Shown here: positions 55,501 to 64,000 of the stretch, piece after piece
Numbering within the stretch: position 1 is the first letter of the stretch
Layout of the letters: each line of letters opens with the position of its first letter
DNA from: Whitmania pigra
Taxonomy: Eukaryota > Annelida > Clitellata > Hirudinida > Haemopidae
Reading direction: 5' to 3'
DNA: 64,000 nt
Assembly (NCBI GenBank): GCA_021613335.1
Contig: JAJTWR010000458.1
Location: 1,695,001-1,759,000 of the forward strand
Position numbers and translations under genes: made by a program
Notes under the pieces: generated by a model
The model's database searches: none
The model's input: only the letters and a program-made list of their open reading frames with translations
What the model was told of the DNA's origin: nothing

Positions 55501-57941
55501 TGTTTAATGAAGTAAATGACATTGTCTCCAAGAATTAATAAAAATTAAAGAAAAAACTTTAATAAAGTCATTAATTTATCAAATAAGAAACATAATGGGA
55601 ATGCAATAAAACATTGAAACAATGCAAGGAAAGAATGGAGTGAGAGTGAAAGACAGGTGGGCGAACGAAAAATAAATTCGATTCCAATCAAAGAGAAAAT
55701 GACTATTGAACGCGTGTTGGACACTCTGAGTTGTGGGCAGTGGATGAAGGATAGCTTTAATTATTTTGTTCATTTTCCAAGGAGACATCTTCATACGTTC
55801 TCTTACTCCTGTTCTATCTTTTTTTCGCTTAAATTTTAGATAACAAGAATCAAATCCAGATATTTATAGATTGGTACTTAAATTGAACAAATTAAGCATT
55901 TACATGTAAAATTATTCTTGTTTTTATTATTTCAAAATATTTGTTGGTATAAATAGATGAAAATGTTATCAACTTTTTTTTCGTATTTTGTGGTGGTCAT
56001 TTAGGCAGTCTGTCGGTCGATTGTGCGTATTTGAGTTTAACTTTATTTGTAGAAGTGTGATTTCTGATTTCATTTTTGTTTTTGTTCAACGTTTGTACTT
56101 ATTTCAATTGGTTAATTAACTCATCTTCATTTGTTTCATATCAGATTTATTCAATTAAATTTGCGTGCACATTTCCACATCATCATCAAGTTTCAATCCA
56201 ATTGAAGAGACTGTTGTTTGGCAAGCACTCCAGATTAATTCAGCTGCTCCAAGAAAATTCTTCACAATAATCATCTCTATTGATCATCTGATCTCCTTCA
56301 GCAAAAGACAAATAATTAATTAAATAATTAATAATAAAATGTAATAAAAATAAATAATAAATCAAGAAATCACACCATCATAGTGCCAATTTTTCTTTAC
56401 GACTGATTAATCCAATCAGAAAAATCAACCCAATCGGATTTTTTTTTAAATTTTATATTTTCTCTCCATGAAATCATTAGAGGGGCGTCAATAATTCCAT
56501 CTTATGATGTTTTACCGTGAATCACTTGGTAGTCCAATTGTTGACTTTCAGTTCTTCATCTGCACACAAGCATTCTTGCTTTGACGTAACTTTATTTGTT
56601 GCTGAAAAAAATGGAAATTTACACAATACAATAATACAGGTAATTAAATCTTTAAAATTTAATTTATTAATGACGCCGCTTTTAATTAAAATGATTTTAA
56701 AGTCAGTTAATTATATTAATACATATAGTACTAAAAATAATAATTATAATAATAACAATAGTAATAATAGAAATAATAATGGTAACAATATTAATAATAA
56801 CTAACAGCATAAAGTTAAGTAATGCTACAAGGTTTGCTGGCATTAACATTCAGGTTGTGTATCGATTGTGATGTAAATAGTTTATGACCATTTTTGGTGA
56901 CTGGTAGCAAAACATCTAATTACTAATTCATGAGCGTCTGATTAATAATTCATGAACGTCTGATTAATAATATATGATTATATTTATTTTTATTACTTAT
57001 TTAAACCAGTTTAAAATTTGCTTTGATTATTTCCATTTATTAACTATATTGTCAGCCATTATAATCACTCATAAGGAAAAATTAATTATGCAGTCGTGAA
57101 ATATAATTAATACAATTGGACGCTTCACATTTAATGCACGATAACCTGACGGATTTTTTAAAATTTTAAAATAAATCATAAAATAATTGAATTAAATTAT
57201 AAACGAATTTAAGCTTCAAAGGTTCGTAAAATGCAATTAATTCCGAAGACATCGATCCGCTGGATGGCTTCCAGGAATTGAATGTTTGAACTCATTTCCA
57301 GGTGTGCGTCGCATGAATGTGCGACCTTTGAACCCGCCTTCATTTTTACCGCTGTTGTTGTTGTTGTTATTGTTGTTGTTGTTTTCATGAAATCTGGTGT
57401 CTTTTCTATGCATCGATGCTGGAATTTTTAAATTCATTTGAAATGGAATTTAGCTTTTCCTCTTTCCAGCCACTTTCGCAACTGCTTGTAATCCTATTAA
57501 ATACTCCAGAACAGCTTAAAATTTCCATTTCACTCCCGACCTTTATTTTCCTTTCAAGAATTTCTTCATTTTCTTCTTCAAGTGTTTGTGGAAATTATTA
57601 TTCTGATGTTCATATTATTCAGAATTTATGGAAATTATTATTCTGTCGTTCACAATATTTAGAATTTTACTGTTATTATAAATATTTTTTATTAATCTTC
57701 CCAACGCCAGTGCGATATCGGTAACAATGACATAGTGCTGCTTACATCATGAGTAACATCCTTACTCAGTAATCTTATTCTACAACGTAATTGATCATTA
57801 ATTAATCATAAATAAATACATTACGACCAATAAAAAATAATTAAAACATTATTTACAACATTGTTGCTAGAACCTTCTTAAGTTCATTAATTGTTTTTAT
57901 AAAACAATTCTTGAATGAACATATCTGAGAGATTATTATGA
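52561..57941. other. Intergenic DNA upstream of the cadherin gene
   Basis: Over 5 kb of mostly AT-rich DNA. Short frames at 53978-54172, 54802-55008, 55319-55507 and 56517-56804 lack any domain I know. A GC-richer patch near 55020-55110 could be a promoter. A GTT-rich simple tract lies at 57350-57385 and an AAT tract at 56738-56800. Confidence 0.4.
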
Positions 57942-60900
57942 ATGCCTCAACTTTCAGTGAAGTTCCTCTCAAAGACAAAGTCGATGAAAAGCCTCCTCTC
58001 ACAAATCCTCACCATCTCACTCTTCCACCTCGGTCCCACCTTGGTGTTCTTGAGGTCAACAGGTGCTTTACATGGGCACGACCAATCAGATTCTAAGCCG
58101 CATTCTTACGCTGCAGAGGAGTTTGTGGTGTACTACATTGCCGAGGAAATGGACCGAGACGTGTACTTGGGGGACCTCGTAAATGACCTTCAATTGGCCA
58201 CCAGGTACAACGATTCTGTCCTCCATGGATTCAGGTGTACAGTTGAAGAATTTGTTTTATTTTGACACTTTATTTTATTATCAATGAATAATAGATAGAG
58301 ATGCATAATTAATGTAATAATTACGAGAACATATCGTTCTCGTTTTTTTAATATTTAAGAAATCTAATTTTTAAATTATTTTACTTTTCTACTTATTTGC
58401 AATGCTAAATTTTCCAACTTTACTATGTTAATTATTGGATTTATATTAGATAATTAATTACTAGTTCATTAAGTGGTTTATTTTTTGGACCGTCCTGTAC
58501 ATACATACATACATACATACATACATACATACATACATACATACATACATACATACATACATACCATACATACATACATACATACATACATACATACATA
58601 CATACATACATACATACATACATACATACATACATACATACATACATACATACATACATACATACATACATACATACATACATACATACATACATACATA
58701 CATACATACATACATACATACATACATACTACATACATACATACATACATACATACATACATACATACATACATACATACATACATACATACATACATAC
58801 ATACATACATACATACACGCGCAGATGGGTTTCGAGCAACAAATATTGCAAATAGAATAACCGGATGTTTCATGTTTCAAAAACTCTATTTCGAACTACT
58901 GACAATTTACTCGTTCAGTTTCAGTTTACTGCAGAGAACGACACCTAGCGAAAAATATCTCCGAGTTGATGGCAAAGGAAAAATTTATGCCTCCGCCAAT
59001 ATCGACAGGGAAAAGGTTTGGCGTGATGTTATTTCTGAGGCCAGCGACATCCACATCATCATTACTGCGTCACCGTTACCACAACCACCACCACATCATC
59101 ATCATCATCATCATCGTCATCATCGTCGTCGTCGTCGTCATCATTGTCATCTTCATCTTCTTCATCGTCATCATTTCCGTTTTTCCAGGTCTGCCCCCAG
59201 TCAGACGATTGCTTCCTCCGGTTCGACGTTGCCCTGAGATACAACCACTTTTTTCAGATCATCAAAGTCAAGGTCATTCTCATGTCCTATTTATCTATCA
59301 AGAATTGTCGTATTTAATTATTTACTTATTATCTACTTACTTATTCATTTCATAAAATATTGATAATGAAAATCTATTGTATTAAATTTAATTTTAATAA
59401 ATTCAAAATTTTAAACAAAAGTAATTTCCACAATTAATGGCGGCGAATAAAATTTCTGGAAACTTAAGAACACTGCTCGGAAGATATGTTTACAATGATA
59501 AATTAAATATTAACGATAGAGCGGGGCATAAATAAGCATTTATTTCTCATTAAACAGAGAATTGTAGTTATTCGCTACCATCACTAACAATATGGTCTCC
59601 AATGTTACCATCACCATCATCATCATCACCACTGTCCAGGTAGCGGTGGAAGACATCAACGACAACCATCCAGTCTTTCCAGAGAGTTCCATCCACCTGA
59701 AAGTGTCAGAAGCTGCTGAGGTTGGAAGTGCCTTTGTTGTTCCTCCAGCAGAAGATTTCGATTCCAGGAAGTACTCCATTACTAATTACTCCATACTGCC
59801 CAACGATGGAACGTTCAGACTCGTGGTGAGTATTTCGTGATGAACTTTTTAATAATTTAAGATTATTAATTTTAAATGCAATAATAAAAAAATAGTGCTG
59901 ATAATATTGATGATGATGACGACGACGATGATGATGATGATAATGATAACAGATTCATACACGTGGTGAGTATTTCGTGATGAACTTTTTAATAACTTCA
60001 ATTAGAATTATGAAAAAAATTGTGACGATAATATTGATGATGGTGATGATAATGATGACGATGACGATAACGAATTCGATTACGATGATGATGATGATGA
60101 TAGCAGATTACTGTAATTACTTAACTACTATTAGCTTGTAAGTTGTAAAAGTCTTGAAATTTTTGTCTTCCTTTTCAAACCAAAAACTTCTAAAAACAGC
60201 ACTTGAAGGCACCCTTATCAGTCTTTGAGGGATCACATCACATTCGAAACATTTGAATAATCAAATTATTGTAGTATTACAAAATTATAAATAGCAAACC
60301 ACAAAACAAAACGAAATTTTTTAAACAAAAAAACTCAAAGGTGAAACAAAGTCAAGACGGCGAGACCGACCTGCGCATTCACCTGTCGAAAAAGCTAGAC
60401 CGTGAGACTCGAGACCATTACAAGCTCGTCGTCATGGCTACGGATGGCGGAATTCCCCAGTTGACCGGAAGCATTGAGGTGGACGTGACGGTGATCGACG
60501 CCAACGACAACAACCCCGAGTTCGAGAACTCTTCGTACCACGTGACCGTGCCTGAGGACGCACCTGTTGGATCGTCGCTCATCAAGGTAGGTTTATTACC
60601 TGTTTGGTTTTGGCCGGCGTTTTTTTTTCAAGTGAACAAAAAGGTTTCCTTGAAAGAATAATATTATATAAATTAATAAAACGTAGTAGAATAAATTAAA
60701 TTATTGATTTAGAATGAATTATTACGTTCATTTAAAATCAAAATAGCAACAATAAGTTAGTAACAATAAGACTCACGTCATCGAATTTCACGGGACATAA
60801 TTTGCATTTTTATTGTTGTACCTACGTGAAGGAGACTTTCGAATGGTTGATTGATTCAATTACTTCCGGATTTTTGAGCCTTGTTCTGTTGCAATATTTT

Positions 60901-62933
60901 TAGTGATGGATGAAGATTTTTAAACGATTTTCAGGAGAATCACGAGGTGAACAGAATATAAAAACTTTCTAATTAATTAACAAAATATATTGCAAACATT
61001 AAAAAATTGATAATTATTACTATCCCCTCTATTACTATAATCATCATCGACGTTTCTACGAGTAACAATTCCAGGTCATAGCTACAGACAGAGACTCAGG
61101 TATGAATGGCCAGGTGGTCTACCACTTCTCAAAACACTCTCACTCGTCAGACTCACTATCTTCCTCGAGCAGAAACTCCAACCACCATTACGAGTTCAAC
61201 AATTTCCAACACAACACCAACACCGAAGACGGTAGCAACAACAACAACATTCAATTTCCATTTTATATCAACAACGAAACAGGCGTTGTTTATCTGAGAC
61301 GCCCACTGGACTATGAGACCTCTGCCATGCACCTCTTGTCCGTCATCGCTAGTGACAGGGGACCAGACTCTCTGCCCTCCCATGCCTCGATCGTCGTCAA
61401 GGTAACCGATGTCAATGACAACGCTCCTGTTATCCTGGTCAATACTCTCAATTTAAATATGATGGAAGAGTCGAGGAATTCCTCTTTAGCATTTTCTGGA
61501 TATTCCTGGCATGGTCAGCCGCACATACGATTCTTTGATGATCTAGTAGAGACTGCTTATGCGGGTCACGTGGCCCTGGTTGCCGAAAATTCCGAGGCAG
61601 GTCGGTGAAGAGGATTGAATGAGTTAGTTGAGTGAGTGAGTGAGGAGTGAGTGAGTGAGTGAGTGAGTGAGTGAGTGAGTGAGTGAGTGAGTGAGTGAGT
61701 GAGTGAGTGAGTGAGTGAGTGAGTGAGTGAGTGAGTGAGTGAGTGAGTGAGTGAGTGAGTGAGTGAGTGAGTGAGTGAGTGAGTGAGTGAGGAGTGAGTG
61801 AGTGAGTGAGTGAGTGAGTGAGTGAGTGAGTGAGTGAGTGAGTGAGTGAGTGAGTGAGTGAGTGAGTGAGTGAGTGAGTGAGTGAGTGAGTGAGTGAGTG
61901 AGTGAGTGAGTGAGTGAGTGAGTGAGTGAGTGAGTGAGTGAGTGAAGTGAGTGAGTGAGTGAGTGAGTGAGTGAGTGAGTGAGTGAGTGAGTGAGTGAGT
62001 GAGTGAGTGAGTGAGTGAGTGAGTGAGTGAGTGAGTGAGTGAGTGAGTGAGTGAGTGAGTGAGTGAGTGAGTGAGTGAGTGAGTGAGTGAGTGAGTGAGT
62101 GAGTGAGTGAGTGAGTGAGTGAGTGAGTGAGTGAGTGAGTGAGTGAGTGAGTGAGTGAGTGAGTGAGTGAGTGAGTGAGTGAGTGAGTAATAACATTAAT
62201 AATAACCAATTTTCATCAATGTAGGTGACCTCAGTTTGTAAGTAAACTCAATTTATTGCTGGCATTTCTTAAGTGAATTTTCCTTCCATTAAGGTTTTAT
62301 TTTTTTTAATTTTTAAGATTAAGATGGATTTTTTAACGATTTAACGAGAGCTTCTAAAGCATTAAGACGAGCAACGAGCAGGTTTTAACCCTATTTTTTA
62401 AATTTTATTTTCTATAAAGCCCACTTCGATCATCATCACTATCGTCATCATCACCACCGTCGTCGTCAATTAAAACTTTCAATAAGATGGTGATAGTCCT
62501 CTAGCATTTCAAGCCAGTGAAACATCACTTAATAATACACCAACTAATTCTGAATACATTAATACTTAATAAACCAGGAACATTTGTGGCCCACGTTTCA
62601 GTCAGCGATGCGGATTCAGAGGAGAACGGAAGGAGCATCTGCAGGTTGGACAGGAGGCAGGACCAGGAGAACTTTTTCTATCCATTCGAACTGGAGTCCA
62701 TGTACGCCTCAGAGTTCAAGCTGGTGACGAGAGAGATTTTGGACAGGGAGCAAATTAATACGCATAAGGTAGGGCAGGGGTTAGCATGCTGAATATGCTT
62801 ATTATTCAAGCTACGTTATATTTGAGTGACCGTATTATTCTTTTAATGAGCTATTCTTAATTCTTCTTTGATGACGATGATGACGATGACGATGACTATG
62901 ACGATGACGATGACTATGACGATGACGATGACT

Positions 62934-62967
<34 letters not shown>

Positions 62968-64000
62968 TGATGATGATGATCCTCATACCTATTTCTATAA
63001 AAGAAATCTTTTTGACAATCTTCTCTGTTTTCAGGTGACCATTGTCTGCTTAGACTTTGGCAGTCCAGTCATGACTTCATCAGTGACACTCACGGTTCTC
63101 GTGACTGACGTCAATGACAATTCTCCTTCATTTTTGTCGGTGCAATTCAAAGAAGGCAGACCAAAGGACCATAGAAGATCAAACGGGAATAACGAGGAAG
63201 ACAGATTGGACGTGGAGGTGCCAGAAAATCTTCCACTTGGAACTGAAATTGTCAGAGTTCAGGCCGTCGATCCGGATGACGGTGACAATGGTTTTGTGAT
63301 TCATTCGATTGTCCACGCTTCCTACCACGCTTTTGACGTGTCGTATGTCATTTCGGAGAACAGAAACAAGTCAATAAAAACTACTCCTGACATGGAAAAA
63401 GAGGAATTTCAAACTCATACTGGAATGATCTTTAACACATTGGCCAATAATCACAAAGCAATTCCGGAAAATGGATCAAATTTGTCGTTAATATTTTTCG
63501 AGAACTCTGGCACAACGGAATTTCCACTTTCGATAGATCCAATCATAGGCTCACTATTCGTGTGCGGCTCTTTGGACCGTGAGAAGTTCGGCAAGTTGTA
63601 CCTGACAATACAGGCCATCGACAACGGTCTGCCACAAAGGTCAACTTTCCTGAGAGTCCTCATCCACATACTCGATGAGGATGACATTCCACCTTCATTT
63701 GACAACTCCACCTACCTCTTCACTATCTCCGAGAACCAGCCTCCTGGTTTACTCATTGGAACCGTCCATGCGGTGGACGGAGACGCCGATGAAAAGCACA
63801 GAGGATTTTCGTACAAACTCAGCGAGGGAACAACGTCTGTTCAGCAACAATCGAAATGTGTTGAACTCGAACTGGAAAAAATCAAAGTGGAAAAGGAAAC
63901 CGCTCCACAAAACTCCGATGAAATTCATCCGAGCGTATCGAACAAGCGCTTGTCGTCTCTGAGGAAAAACAGCCAAAGCTATCCGCATGTCAATCCAAAT
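57942..64000 (+). CDS. Protocadherin-like adhesion protein, 3' partial
   Basis: Eight exons: 57942-58234, 58937-59015, 59189-59272, 59640-59825, 60341-60586, 61075-61600, 62578-62768, 63035 to the window end. The phases agree and give 857 residues. A signal peptide follows the second Met (57984, MKSLLSQILTISLFHLG), so translation may start there. Cadherin repeats are marked by calcium linkers: EDINDNHP (EC1/2), DANDNNPEF (EC2/3), DVNDNAPV (EC3/4), DVNDNSPSF (EC4/5) and a degraded DEDDIPPSF (EC5/6). LDRE motifs occur in several repeats (LDRETRDHY, ILDREQINTHK, LDREKFGKLY). The EC1 start (YIAEEMDRDVYLGDLVNDL) is protocadherin-like. Such proteins mediate calcium-dependent cell adhesion, often neural. 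The membrane segment and cytoplasmic tail lie beyond the window. Introns carry large microsatellites. The acceptor before exon 5 (AAACTCAAAG|GTG) lacks a pyrimidine tract. Confidence 0.93.
58497..58817 (+). repeat. (CATA)n tetranucleotide array
   Basis: About 320 bp of ACAT repeat with two slips, in cadherin intron 1, ending 120 bp before exon 2. It generates false HTYI and YVCM repeat frames. Confidence 0.98.
59085..59175 (+). repeat. CATCAT/CGTCGT simple repeat
   Basis: Imperfect CAT/CGT/CTT triplets fill most of the short intron between cadherin exons 2 and 3. Confidence 0.85.
59816..60110 (+). repeat. Tandem duplication of the exon 4 splice donor and intron start
   Basis: CGTGGTGAGTATTTCGTGAT, with the following TGAACTTTTTAATAA, occurs at 59822 and again 140 bp downstream at 59962. 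Each copy is followed by a similar GATAATATTGATGATG tract. The second copy carries a full duplicate 5' splice site. Confidence 0.85.
61630..62188 (+). repeat. (GTGA)n tetranucleotide array
   Basis: About 560 bp of GAGT repeat with three slips starts 30 bp after the exon 6 donor in the cadherin gene. In the sense strand every four bases restart GTGAGT, the 5' splice-site consensus. Confidence 0.98.
62870..62980 (+). repeat. GATGAC compound repeat
   Basis: GATGAC/GACTAT hexamers then GAT triplets, in cadherin intron 7, about 55 bp before exon 8. Confidence 0.9.

Noticed and set aside
58441..58880. YVCM / HTYI repeat proteins
   Set aside because: Products of the (CATA)n array in all frames; not genes.
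61448..62209. HSLT repeat protein on the minus strand
   Set aside because: Product of the (GTGA)n array antisense to the cadherin gene.

Overview
This is eukaryotic DNA, almost certainly from an AT-rich invertebrate animal genome. Genes are split by GT-AG introns. They encode animal families (Hv proton channel, SAP18, ataxin-1 AXH protein, cytochrome c1, protocadherin-like cadherin). Non-coding DNA is full of long trinucleotide and tetranucleotide arrays, tRNA-headed SINEs, LINE and hAT relics and one fresh LTR retrotransposon. I cannot name the phylum.

Layout. 1-11.1 kb (+): an Hv-type voltage-gated proton channel gene, seven exons visible and the 5' end missing. It is diverged: the first S4 arginine is lost, the S1-S2 loop is about 100 residues, and there is a roughly 310-residue C-terminal tail. 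Its introns hold SINEs, a LINE remnant and two mutually complementary (ATT)n and (AAT)n arrays bracketing the S3-S4 exon. 14.2-15.5 kb (-): a complete four-exon SAP18 gene. 16.2-20.7 kb (-): an intact Ty3/gypsy retrotransposon with apparently identical 185-bp LTRs, a 5-bp target duplication and a single gag-pol ORF. 24.2-30.4 kb (-): an ataxin-1-like gene whose AXH domain is split by an intron and by a disordered poly-Asp insert. 30-39 kb: mostly microsatellite and AT-rich DNA. 39.5-40.1 kb: a GC-richer promoter-like island. 41.3-44.1 kb: a decayed CR1/Jockey-like LINE that contains a foldback-type DNA transposon, which itself contains a second insertion of the same family; each insertion has its own 9-bp duplication. 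44.6-46.1 kb (+): a RING-finger gene followed by an in-frame open stretch beyond two stops. 46.2-47.6 and 51.4-52.5 kb: hAT relics. 48.5-50.6 kb (-): a complete seven-exon cytochrome c1 gene. 57.9-64 kb (+): the first eight exons of a protocadherin-like adhesion gene running off the window.

The genes do not form a pathway; this is an ordinary mixed animal locus. The most distinctive content is the diverged Hv channel, the nested foldback elements whose arms are built of about 15-bp units, the AXH domain opened by a GAT-repeat insert, the SINE families that share one 3' tail, and intronic arrays that may affect splicing: complementary AU arrays around one Hv exon, and a roughly 560-bp run of the 5' splice-site consensus in the cadherin gene.
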